IMG/VR virus record: IMGVR_UViG_3300007516_000147
Coordinates: 1-24,053 of that record
Direction: 5' to 3' (one strand)
Source: a virus
Length of the DNA: 24,053 nt
The notes below the pieces were generated by a model. It was not told the origin of the DNA and made no database searches. It saw only the letters and a program-made list of their open reading frames with translations. The translations under genes were made by a program, and so were the position numbers. This document shows positions 7,223 through 14,175 of the stretch, in pieces (position 1 is the first letter of the stretch; every line of letters starts with the position of its first letter).

Positions 7223-7864
7223 ATGACATTCACATCACTTAAAACATTACAAGAACTGGAGAAGGCAGTAACACCACCCCCTGGTTCTGGGGTAAAGAAA
7301 TACTTCACGCTACAGGCGGGCGATTCGTTCAAGATTCGCTTCCGTCAGGAGTTAACTGAAGATGCAAAGAATTATATAGAAGAAGTTGGTACTGGAATTA
7401 CAGTACCCGTTATTACATCACCGATAAATTGGAAGTGGAGAGTAGCATCAACTGCTAGTTTTGAAAAATTCAATTATCGTTGCTGGGGCACGGAGCAGTC
7501 CGTTGTTGATAAAGCGTGGAGACCTAAGCCACACTTCTTGGTCAATATCGCTGTCGAGGTTGAGAAGGGTGTATGGGAACCAAGAATTCTTGACACAACT
7601 TTTAACCAGCGCCATGTTGGTCTTACACTGATTGAATATGCTAAGGAATTTGGCACTATTACAGATAGAGAGTATAAGTATTCCAGGACTGGCTCAGCCG
7701 CTTCTGACACAAACTACAGCCTTATACCTTTAAATATTGGAGAAGTGCCAAAGGAGATTAAAGACATGCCGTTTCATGACTTGGAAAAGGTCTATATGGC
7801 ATTACCATATGAGAAGCAGCAAATTTTCCTAACCACTGGAGAGCTAGAAAAAGACTCTTGGTAA
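7223..7864 (+). CDS. gp32-like single-stranded DNA-binding protein
   Basis: The 213-residue protein has a clear ribosome-binding site (ACAGGAGA) before ATG 7223. Its core HFLVNIAVEVEKGVWEPRIL followed by HVGLTLIEYAKEFGTITDRE and YKYSRTGSAASDTNYSLIPL matches phage gp32-like ssDNA-binding proteins, in which a conserved strand, helix and 'dt-Y-l-p' strand build the OB fold. Aromatic and basic residues (WRPKPHF, NWKWRV, FEKFNYRCWG) could stack on ssDNA. The C-terminus ELEKDSW is acidic, like the SSB tail that recruits partner proteins. Location between primase and polymerase supports the call. A strong hairpin follows 13 bases after the stop. No zinc motif like that of T4 gp32 is seen. Confidence 0.7.
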   Translation: MTFTSLKTLQELEKAVTPPPGSGVKKYFTLQAGDSFKIRFRQELTEDAKNYIEEVGTGITVPVITSPINWKWRVASTASFEKFNYRCWGTEQSVVDKAWRPKPHFLVNIAVEVEKGVWEPRILDTTFNQRHVGLTLIEYAKEFGTITDREYKYSRTGSAASDTNYSLIPLNIGEVPKEIKDMPFHDLEKVYMALPYEKQQIFLTTGELEKDSW

Positions 7865-7877
7865 ATTGTTATTATTT

Positions 7878-7902
7878 GGGCAGGGGGAAACCCCTGCCCT
7901 TT
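7878..7902 (+). terminator. Hairpin terminator/attenuator between SSB and nucleotidase genes
   Basis: A perfect 9-bp stem GGGCAGGGG / CCCCTGCCC closes on a GAAA tetraloop (7887-7890). Only three T follow before AAC, so termination may be partial. It would reduce transcription into the polymerase gene, leaving more mRNA for SSB, and may also stabilise the 3' end of the SSB message. Confidence 0.75.
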
Positions 7903-7916
7903 AACAAAGGAATTTG

Positions 7917-8450
7917 ATGAATAAGAACATTGTGCTCGATCTTGATGGTGTAATTGCCGATATTGCTGACGGTATTGAGAATTATTTATACGAAGGTGTT
8001 GGCAAGATTGATTCAGAATTTTATGATTACTCATCATGGCTAACAACTGACACAAAAGATGAGACTGCTCTACACCTTTTCTCTAAAAAGATATTTTGGA
8101 AAAACTTAAAGCCCTTTGAAGACGCTTGGTACCAAGTTAATTACTGGTTTGGCGCAGGGTTTGATATCCACATTGTGACGGCAAGAAGAAGTGAAGCGTC
8201 TGTGGTTATGACAGAGCCATGGCTTGATGGTTGGAAAATAAATACATTGAGGCCAAAATTTTCTAGGCTCAATGAAAAGCATTTAATCATAAAAGATATT
8301 AACCCGCTATTCGTTGTTGAAGACAACCCCAGTGAAGTAATTAAATTGAGGGAGAATGGAATTAACTGTTATTTGCGCAAGGCGTGGTACAATGAACCTT
8401 ACTGGGCAGACCTGCCCTGCATAGACAACCTTTACGATTTGGATATTTAA
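7917..8450 (+). CDS. HAD-family 5'(3')-deoxyribonucleotidase-like phosphatase
   Basis: The protein has 177 residues from ATG 7917, with AAAGGA six bases upstream (the TTG three bases earlier is less likely). HAD motif I is VLDLDGVIAD (D8 nucleophile, D10 acid), motif II is IVTARRSEAS, and motif IV is FVVEDNPSEV; the lysine of motif III lies in HLIIKDINP. This layout matches the NT5C/5'(3')-nucleotidase group, which removes phosphate from (deoxy)nucleoside monophosphates. In the phage it could adjust nucleotide pools or recycle host nucleotides during replication, consistent with its place directly before the polymerase, whose ATG abuts this stop codon. Other HAD small-molecule phosphatases cannot be excluded. 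Confidence 0.75.
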   Translation: MNKNIVLDLDGVIADIADGIENYLYEGVGKIDSEFYDYSSWLTTDTKDETALHLFSKKIFWKNLKPFEDAWYQVNYWFGAGFDIHIVTARRSEASVVMTEPWLDGWKINTLRPKFSRLNEKHLIIKDINPLFVVEDNPSEVIKLRENGINCYLRKAWYNEPYWADLPCIDNLYDLDI

Positions 8451-11400
8451 ATGACTGAGTTCGTTCACTTACACTGTCACTCAGAACACTCTCTCTTGGA
8501 TGGCATGTCCACTCCCGAAGAGATTGCGCAAATAGCAAGCTCTAACGGGCAGTTCGCTGCGGCTATAACCGATCACGGCACGATGGGTGGGGTACTGAGA
8601 TTCCAGGATGCATGCAAAAAGCATGCTGTAAAACCACTGTTTGGCGTAGAAGCATACTTCGTACCATCCGTAAAAAATGATGGTGATGGTAAGCATGAGA
8701 GATTCCACTTAATTCTCCTTGCAAAGAACAACCAAGGTCTTGAAAAATTGTTCAAGTTATCACAAATTAGCTGGCAGGATAACTTTTATTATAAGCCAAG
8801 AATTGATTTTGATTTATTAGAAGAAATGGTTGATGACGATATTGTTTCATTGTCAGGCTGCAGAGGTAGTTCAATTGCTAAAGCAATTGAGGCTGGCGAT
8901 TACTCCAAAGCGGAGCAACTAGCAACTAGATTCAACTCTATCTTTAAAGAAGATTTTTACTTTGAGCTGCAGGCTTGGAACCCCAAAGTTATAAATGATG
9001 GGTTACTGGATCTCGCAACATCACTTGGCAGGAAGGCTGTTGCTACTGCAGATTGTCATTTCCCAACCTATGCAGACAAGGGGTGTGAGGAAGTTTTGTT
9101 GCTTGTTTCTCAATACCCATCAATTGGCGCAGCGGCTATTAATAAGGCAAAGGAAAATTTGAAAACATTTCCCCCTGGTAATTATGATCTAGTTGAAAAG
9201 GTTAATCATCTATACCCAGATAGATTTTTGAGGTTTGATGATATAAATCCTTATGTGGCTAAAGGGTCAGAGGTGCTTTCTTGGTTTAAAGAATCTGGTT
9301 ATGATAGACCTGATCTCTTGGAGAATACTATCGAGGTTGCGAGCAAGTGCAGTGCTGAAATACAAAAGAGAAGAAGTCTTTTGCCAAAATATATGAAGTC
9401 TCTTAACTCAGATGATTACCTGAAAGAAATGTCTGAGTTTCGCTTGGAAGAGTTGGGCTTAGGAGAGCAATACAGGGATAGATTAGCAGAAGAACTTTCT
9501 GTAATTAAACAACTTGGATTTTCTGACTACTTTCTTATCGTGTGGGATTTAATCTCATGGGCAGACGCAAACTTTGTCGGGAGAGGAACTGGTCGAGGCT
9601 CGGTGGGCGGCAGTCTGCTTGCTTTCCTGCTAAAAATTACAAAAGTAGATCCAATTAAATATAATCTTTTGTTTGCTAGGTTTATCAGTGATGAACGCAA
9701 TGATTATCCTGACATCGATCTTGATTTTGAAGACAAGCGCAGAAATGAAGTCAAAGAATATTTGCGGGATAGATGGGGTCGTGATCATGTTGCCGCAATT
9801 ACCACATTTGGAACATTCAAACCAAAATCTGCTGTAAAAGATGTCGCCAGAGTTCTACAGGTCCCTTTCGAGGAAACTAATAATATCACTCCGTATTTTG
9901 AAACAATTGAAGAATTAATAGACTCGCCTAAGGGAAGGCTGTTTTGTGCAAAATATCCTGATGTCCCAAAAATAGCAAAAAGATTGGAAGGTAGGATTAG
10001 AAATACAGGGATTCATGCTGCTGGAATGGTTGTTTCATCTATTCCTTTAAACCAAGTTTGCCCTATTGAAACAAGGAAAGAAACCGATGGTGGAGAAAGA
10101 ATTACAGTAACCGCTTTTGACATGATTGACGCTGAGGCGGTCGGTCTAATTAAAATAGATATTTTGGGTCTAAAGACGGTATCTGTCATTAAAGATTGCT
10201 TAGCGAAGGTCCTAGAACGCACAGGGCTCGATGTAGAGGACCAGTCCTTGATGCTTGATGACCCCAAAGTTTTTGAAAATTTTAATAATGGCAACACGGT
10301 TGGCGTTTTTCAAACAGATGCGGCTGCGTATAGAAACTTGATTGAAAGAATGGGAATAAATAATTTTAATGATTTGGTTGTAAGTAATGCATTAGTTAGA
10401 CCAGGAGCATTGCTATCACAAGGACAAAAGTATATTGATTGCAAAATGGGAATAACTCAGCCTTACTACCCACACGAGTCAGTTCGTGAAATTCTTGAAG
10501 AAACATATGGCACGGTAATTTTCCAAGAACAATTAATGCAAATGTCTGTAAAGATATCTGGGTTCACATGGTCAGACGCTGACAAACTCAGAAAAATAAT
10601 CGGTAAGAAAAGAGAGGTGAGTGAGTTCAAACAATATAAAGATAAGTTTGTAAACAACGCTATCATTCCAAAGATTGAGGCTAAGCAAATGTGGGCTGAA
10701 TTCGAGATGTCCGCTTTGTACATGTTTAATAAATCTCACGCCGTTGCTTACTCAATGCTTTCGTATCAAACTATGTGGCTGAAGGTGAATTACCCTCTTG
10801 AGTTTATTTGGTCACTGCTTTACAATGAAGACTCTACCGAAAAAACAACGGCATATTTGATGGAAGCGCAGAGACTCAGTGTTCCAATACTCCCTCCTGA
10901 TATAAACTTATCTCAAGAATTTTTTACAACTGATAACTCAACAGGCGTTGACGCAATTAGGTTTGGTCTTTCTAATGTTGCTGGGTGTGGGGTTGCAGCT
11001 ATTAATGAGATTTTTAATAAAAGGCCCTTTAGTTGCTTTGATGAGTTTAACAATAAATGTTCTAAATCAGCAGTGAAAGCACCTCTCCGTTTAAACTTTG
11101 AAAAAGTTGGCGCATACGCATCAATGAATCATATTTCTCAGTATCAACATGAGCGATACTATCTGCCAGTGCTTGGATTCTCTATTCAATCTGCTGAGGA
11201 CAAAAACGAAATGGATGTTTTTGTTGGCAACTTATCTGAGTTCCACGAAATAAATTCTCCGTTAACTTTAATCAAGGCGATTGTTCGGTCAACCAAGAAA
11301 ACTGCCCAATATTTGAGGATTGAGTTTGAAGATTTTTCAGGGTCAGCTACTGTCTTTGCTGATAGGAATACGGAGATGGCTAACCGTGATTATGTATACG

Positions 11401-11870
11401 CTTTAATAGGAGATAGAACACTCCACTCATTTTGTGATGCTTATAATTATATTGATACTGACTTACATAAGTTTATAATTCTTCGTCAAAAAGGCATTGA
11501 ACATGATCGCAGTTGGCTTTATAAAACAGGTCTAGGGTATATTGGCGATGAGAAGACATTAATGTATATAATGCACTCAAGGGTCTTTACAACATCTAAG
11601 GGTAAGTTGATGGCGAATTTATATTGTTGGGATGGGGTACAAATTTTTAAAGTTGTTATATTCCCTAGAGCATATATAAAGATGAAAGGGATTGTTAAAC
11701 AGGGGCAGTGGTATGCGGCAAGATTGTCTAAAATTGAAGAAGCTCCGACATTAACTCGTATGGATTCATACAAAGTTGAGTCTGACTCTGCTATCATAAG
11801 CATAGACAATTACATAGAGCGAAAGAATTTAAAGGAATCGGACTATTTAAATGCTAGCATGCAGGTATAA
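8451..11870 (+). CDS. dnaE: DNA polymerase III alpha subunit (DnaE-type) with intact-looking PHP exonuclease domain
   Basis: The 1139-residue family C polymerase opens with a PHP domain: HLHCHSEHSLLDG, ITDHGTMGG, GVEAY, SGCRG and ATADCHF keep the metal-binding His, Asp, Glu and Cys positions seen in proofreading PHP domains, unlike E. coli DnaE where they are lost. The palm has GRGTGRGSVGGSLLAF (about 376) and PDIDLDFED (about 420) with two catalytic Asp, the third in IKIDILGLKT (about 567). FNKSHAVAYSMLSYQTMWL belongs to the finger region. Near residue 950 AIVRSTKKTAQYLRIEFEDF looks like the OB fold. No separate 3'-5' exonuclease gene is visible in the window, so proofreading may be intrinsic. 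Length matches bacterial DnaE (about 1160). Start ATG 8451 abuts the previous stop. Confidence 0.95.
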   Translation: MTEFVHLHCHSEHSLLDGMSTPEEIAQIASSNGQFAAAITDHGTMGGVLRFQDACKKHAVKPLFGVEAYFVPSVKNDGDGKHERFHLILLAKNNQGLEKLFKLSQISWQDNFYYKPRIDFDLLEEMVDDDIVSLSGCRGSSIAKAIEAGDYSKAEQLATRFNSIFKEDFYFELQAWNPKVINDGLLDLATSLGRKAVATADCHFPTYADKGCEEVLLLVSQYPSIGAAAINKAKENLKTFPPGNYDLVEKVNHLYPDRFLRFDDINPYVAKGSEVLSWFKESGYDRPDLLENTIEVASKCSAEIQKRRSLLPKYMKSLNSDDYLKEMSEFRLEELGLGEQYRDRLAEELSVIKQLGFSDYFLIVWDLISWADANFVGRGTGRGSVGGSLLAFLLKITKVDPIKYNLLFARFISDERNDYPDIDLDFEDKRRNEVKEYLRDRWGRDHVAAITTFGTFKPKSAVKDVARVLQVPFEETNNITPYFETIEELIDSPKGRLFCAKYPDVPKIAKRLEGRIRNTGIHAAGMVVSSIPLNQVCPIETRKETDGGERITVTAFDMIDAEAVGLIKIDILGLKTVSVIKDCLAKVLERTGLDVEDQSLMLDDPKVFENFNNGNTVGVFQTDAAAYRNLIERMGINNFNDLVVSNALVRPGALLSQGQKYIDCKMGITQPYYPHESVREILEETYGTVIFQEQLMQMSVKISGFTWSDADKLRKIIGKKREVSEFKQYKDKFVNNAIIPKIEAKQMWAEFEMSALYMFNKSHAVAYSMLSYQTMWLKVNYPLEFIWSLLYNEDSTEKTTAYLMEAQRLSVPILPPDINLSQEFFTTDNSTGVDAIRFGLSNVAGCGVAAINEIFNKRPFSCFDEFNNKCSKSAVKAPLRLNFEKVGAYASMNHISQYQHERYYLPVLGFSIQSAEDKNEMDVFVGNLSEFHEINSPLTLIKAIVRSTKKTAQYLRIEFEDFSGSATVFADRNTEMANRDYVYALIGDRTLHSFCDAYNYIDTDLHKFIILRQKGIEHDRSWLYKTGLGYIGDEKTLMYIMHSRVFTTSKGKLMANLYCWDGVQIFKVVIFPRAYIKMKGIVKQGQWYAARLSKIEEAPTLTRMDSYKVESDSAIISIDNYIERKNLKESDYLNASMQV

Positions 11871-11884
11871 CGAAGGAGAATAAC

Positions 11885-12172
11885 ATGATTGAGCAGATGC
11901 GTGATTATGCCTACCGTAAATCAATTGGTAAAGAACTGTATCCAATTGTCCGCCAATGTGTAATGATAAATGAGTGGGCTGATCAAGTGGACGCGCTGCA
12001 GGCGAGGGAAGCCAAAGGTCGTAGAATCATCGCTGAATTGCTGCATGAGGTGGAAATATACGCCTACAAGGATTTAAAGCATGAACTCGATGACCCCGCC
12101 GATAACTATGTGATATCTACTGTTCAAAAGACTGTTAATAAAGCAAAGAGATTTATTAAAAAAGGACTCTAA
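11885..12172 (+). CDS. Hypothetical helical protein with NEWAD motif, 95 aa
   Basis: A strong ribosome-binding site (GAAGGAG) precedes ATG 11885. The protein is mainly helical: INEWADQVDALQAREAKG followed by RRIIAELLHEVEIYAYKD, ending in a basic stretch (NKAKRFIKKGL). The NEWAD-x4-LQA segment recurs in the 13444-13830 gene (NEWADHMERLQAE), so the two may be distant paralogues or share a short interaction helix. The stop codon abuts the next ATG. I do not recognise a family and cannot assign a role. Confidence 0.65.
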   Translation: MIEQMRDYAYRKSIGKELYPIVRQCVMINEWADQVDALQAREAKGRRIIAELLHEVEIYAYKDLKHELDDPADNYVISTVQKTVNKAKRFIKKGL

Positions 12173-12661
12173 ATGTATACAATAGCATTTACTGGTCACA
12201 GACCACCAAAGATTGGTGGCTATAACATAGATGCACCTTTGCGTCAGGCTGTAATACAAAAGATAACTCAGGTTGTCCAGTATTATGCTAGTCACTACAC
12301 GAACTGTCAAGCTATTGTTGGCGGTGCTCTTGGCGTAGACCAAGACGCTGCATCAATTTGCGACTCACTAGGGATACCATATCTTGTAGCAATTCCATGC
12401 CTGGGTCAGGATAGTAAATGGCCCAAAGAGTCTCAGGATAAATATAAAATTATGTTAGAAAAGGCATATAAAAGAGTACTTGTCCATAATGGAACATATA
12501 ACTTTACATGCATGGACGAGCGCAACAAATACATGGTGGATAATTGTGATTTATTAATTGCCGTTTGGGATGGTTCCGAGGGTGGAACGGCGAACTGTGT
12601 CCGTTATGCTCAGCATGAGGGCCGAGAGATTACTCTCATTGACCCGTCAAAGTTATTATAA
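12173..12661 (+). CDS. SLOG/YpsA-like (DUF1273-type) Rossmann-fold protein
   Basis: The 162-residue protein has the YpsA/SLOG hallmarks: FTGHRPPKIGGY at the N-terminus, VGGALGVDQDAA at about 49-60, and ERNKYMVDNCDLLIAVWDGS followed by EGGTANCVRYA near the C-terminus. SLOG domains are DprA-related Rossmann folds that bind nucleotides or nucleotide-derived ligands; bacterial YpsA affects cell division in Firmicutes, and related SLOG proteins act in conflict systems. In a phage it could bind a signal nucleotide, ADP-ribose-like ligand or DNA, but the sequence does not say which. It sits in the accessory block right after the polymerase with a tight start (ATG abuts previous stop). Confidence 0.75.
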   Translation: MYTIAFTGHRPPKIGGYNIDAPLRQAVIQKITQVVQYYASHYTNCQAIVGGALGVDQDAASICDSLGIPYLVAIPCLGQDSKWPKESQDKYKIMLEKAYKRVLVHNGTYNFTCMDERNKYMVDNCDLLIAVWDGSEGGTANCVRYAQHEGREITLIDPSKLL

Positions 12662-12675
12662 ACAATAGACAGGAA

Positions 12676-12957
12676 ATGGATGTGAACGAAGCAGAAAATC
12701 TCATCGCGGCAAACGCAATACTTGGATACCCCGAAGTACCAAAGGTGGTACGCCGACAACTCACAAGGAATGCTGCCCATTGCCGCACCTGTAATACAAC
12801 CATTGAGTCTAGACACCGCCATGACTGGGTAGCCTGTGGCTGTCCACAAAACTCAGACAAGGGCATCTATGTTGATGGTGGTCTTGCTTATAGTAGGCGC
12901 GGAATTGGCAAGGATGCGGATTATTTTGATCTTTGTGAATATGATGACACGAAATGA
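12676..12957 (+). CDS. C4 zinc-binding small protein with ESRHRHD motif
   Basis: The 93-residue protein has C36-x2-C39 and C54-x-C56 around ESRHRHDWVACGC, followed by GIYVDGGLAYSRRG. This C-x2-C / ESRHRHD / DGG arrangement is familiar to me from small proteins common in actinobacteriophages, usually annotated hypothetical. The conserved His-Arg cluster beside the cysteines suggests a metal site. ATG 12676 has ACAGGA just upstream; the 3' end overlaps the next gene by four bases (ATGA). Function unknown; a nucleic-acid or protein-binding zinc knuckle is the simplest reading. Confidence 0.65.
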   Translation: MDVNEAENLIAANAILGYPEVPKVVRRQLTRNAAHCRTCNTTIESRHRHDWVACGCPQNSDKGIYVDGGLAYSRRGIGKDADYFDLCEYDDTK

Positions 12958-13430
12958 ATAAGAAAATTATTCAGATGTATTTTGATAGAGTTCTGTGGGA
13001 GATAGGCGACTTCTTTAGTGGGTGCTGGTATAGAAGGCTGGTTATTAAATCTGCTGGTGTGAAGTTTGAGCAGGAGCCGCATATGTTTGTTACCAGTGCT
13101 ACTGCTCTATTCGGTGAGGAAGAAGTTGAGTTCAATGCTTTTTGTGGTGTATGGGTCTGTTGGGAAACACATGATGAATATGAATACTTTGAGGGGTATT
13201 CAGGGGTGTCAGGGAAAGGCTCTGCATGGTCATATGAGGGCACATATGTTAGCAACTGGCACAGTGCTATTAAATCCGATAATACCAAAACTATTTATGA
13301 CGGGTTTGATGGAGAAGTAGAAGACATCATTGAAGAGACATCCGAGATAGATCATAATAATAAAATGCCTGTTGAAACCGCCATGAATATCATATCAATG
13401 TGCTATGCTCATAAAGCAGGATTGCGATGA
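12954..13430 (+). CDS. Hypothetical acidic protein, 158 aa
   Basis: The start overlaps the previous stop as ATGA, a sign of coupled translation. The protein is rich in aromatic and acidic residues (ALFGEEEVEFNAFCGVWVCW, ETHDEYEYFEGY, EGTYVSNWHSAIKSD) and ends in a helix (VETAMNIISMCYAHKAGLR). A beta-rich core is likely. No catalytic motif, signal peptide or membrane segment is evident. Strong negative charge is a feature of DNA-mimic proteins, but that is only a possibility. No family recognised. Confidence 0.6.
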   Translation: MNKKIIQMYFDRVLWEIGDFFSGCWYRRLVIKSAGVKFEQEPHMFVTSATALFGEEEVEFNAFCGVWVCWETHDEYEYFEGYSGVSGKGSAWSYEGTYVSNWHSAIKSDNTKTIYDGFDGEVEDIIEETSEIDHNNKMPVETAMNIISMCYAHKAGLR

Positions 13431-13432
13431 TT

Positions 13433-13811
13433 AGGAGACAGCAATGAGTGAACCAGTGGATATTGCCGCCGAGATTCGGGCTTACGCGCTTGAGGGTTGC
13501 CCCACTACTGATACTTTTAATGAGTGGGCTGACCATATGGAACGGCTACAAGCAGAGTTAGAAAAAGAGCGCAGATTACATGGCATGGCTCGCTCAACAA
13601 TCTCATCGCGCACCGACGAAGTGGAACGGCTACAAGCAGACCAAACGATTCTTTTAGCGACGGCACAAGACGCTTTAGAATGTCTGGTTGATTGGGCTAG
13701 TTATGCCGACGAATATTTTTTAGTTAAACATGATTTCAAAGGTGATGTCCAACGGATTTCAAGTGTCACAGACAGATTCCGCAGAACCCCACAGACAGGA
13801 GACAGCAATGA
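13433..13811 (+). repeat. Duplicated 15-bp translation start signal
   Basis: AGGAGACAGCAATGA occurs at 13433-13447 and again at 13797-13811, in each case as the ribosome-binding site plus ATG of a small gene. Exact identity over 15 bases, including the spacer, suggests copying of a start cassette. Confidence 0.8.
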
Positions 13812-13830
13812 ACCTAATGACGCAAGTTGA
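13444..13830 (+). CDS. Hypothetical coiled-coil protein with internal repeat, 128 aa
   Basis: ATG 13444 is preceded by AGGAGACAGCA. The central region is coiled coil: EWADHMERLQAELEKERRL and, 28 residues later, TDEVERLQADQTILLATAQD, with the two ERLQA units encoded by an identical 19-bp DNA repeat. Such ERL-AE helices are common in small phage accessory proteins (Ead/Ea22-like). The gene is clearly richer in G+C (172 of 360 bases, about 48%, at 13441-13800) than the polymerase or RecA-like genes (60-base samples at 30-37%), hinting at later acquisition. The last residues overlap the next small gene. Function unknown. Confidence 0.6.
   Translation: MSEPVDIAAEIRAYALEGCPTTDTFNEWADHMERLQAELEKERRLHGMARSTISSRTDEVERLQADQTILLATAQDALECLVDWASYADEYFLVKHDFKGDVQRISSVTDRFRRTPQTGDSNEPNDAS
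13538..13640 (+). repeat. 19-bp direct repeat inside coding sequence
   Basis: TGGAACGGCTACAAGCAGA occurs at 13538-13556 and 13622-13640, 84 bases (28 codons) apart and in the same frame, encoding ERLQA both times. It points to an in-frame duplication of a coiled-coil segment. Confidence 0.85.
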
Positions 13831-13966
13831 ATTATCATTACACCGCGACTGTCTTAACGAATGGATTTCTAACAACCAGCTCGAAGATAATAACTCAGAC
13901 GAAGATCGGATGCTACATATATTCAATGACTTCTGTGATGATGTCGAAATATCAATTGTTAAATAA
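13808..13966 (+). CDS. Small hypothetical acidic protein, 52 aa
   Basis: The frame is open from 13730, but ATG 13808 is preferred because AGGAGACAGCA lies directly upstream, the same signal used by the gene before. It overlaps that gene's end by 23 bases. The 52-residue product (VELSLHRDCLNEWISNNQL, DEDRMLHIFNDFCDDVEIS) is acidic and helical, with an NEW triplet that weakly echoes the NEWAD segments of its neighbours. It is too short for a family call. Confidence 0.55.
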   Translation: MNLMTQVELSLHRDCLNEWISNNQLEDNNSDEDRMLHIFNDFCDDVEISIVK

Positions 13967-13980
13967 TAAAGGAGAACAAA

Positions 13981-14175
13981 ATTAAAACCAAAGATGATCA
14001 AACAGAAAACCTAATCATTGATGGGATAACAACCCGCCTTGAAGATGGTAATTCAGAAGTTGTATACATAACCGTGAAAATGAGATTTTTTAGCGAGTGT
14101 TATGGTCGCTCGCGTGACCTGCTAGATGCTGTATCGGCAGTAAATGCGCTTATGGAAAAGAGGGAAAGATGCTAA
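13981..14175 (+). CDS. Small protein apparently started at ATT, 64 aa
   Basis: Between 13967 and 14168 a frame runs without stop from a TAA at 13960-13962 to TAA at 14173-14175. It contains no ATG, GTG or TTG until codon 32 (GTG) and codon 34 (ATG), neither of which has a ribosome-binding site. A strong AAAGGAG (13968-13974) lies six bases before ATT at 13981, the ideal spacing. The product (IIDGITTRLEDGNSEVVYIT, then VKMRFFSECYGRSRDLLDAV) looks like a compact strand-strand-helix protein and fills the gap exactly, overlapping the RecA-like start by seven bases. ATT starts are rare but known, as in infC. A point mutation of ATG, or a sequencing error, would give the same picture. Confidence 0.55.
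   Translation: MKTKDDQTENLIIDGITTRLEDGNSEVVYITVKMRFFSECYGRSRDLLDAVSAVNALMEKRERC

Noticed and set aside
7792-8055. Minus-strand frame of 87 codons
   Set aside because: It lies antisense to the SSB end and nucleotidase start, crosses the hairpin, and has a His/Gln-rich composition typical of a shadow frame.
12971-13288. Minus-strand frame of 105 codons
   Set aside because: It is wholly antisense to the 158-aa gene, with Ser/Pro-rich shadow composition and no start signal.
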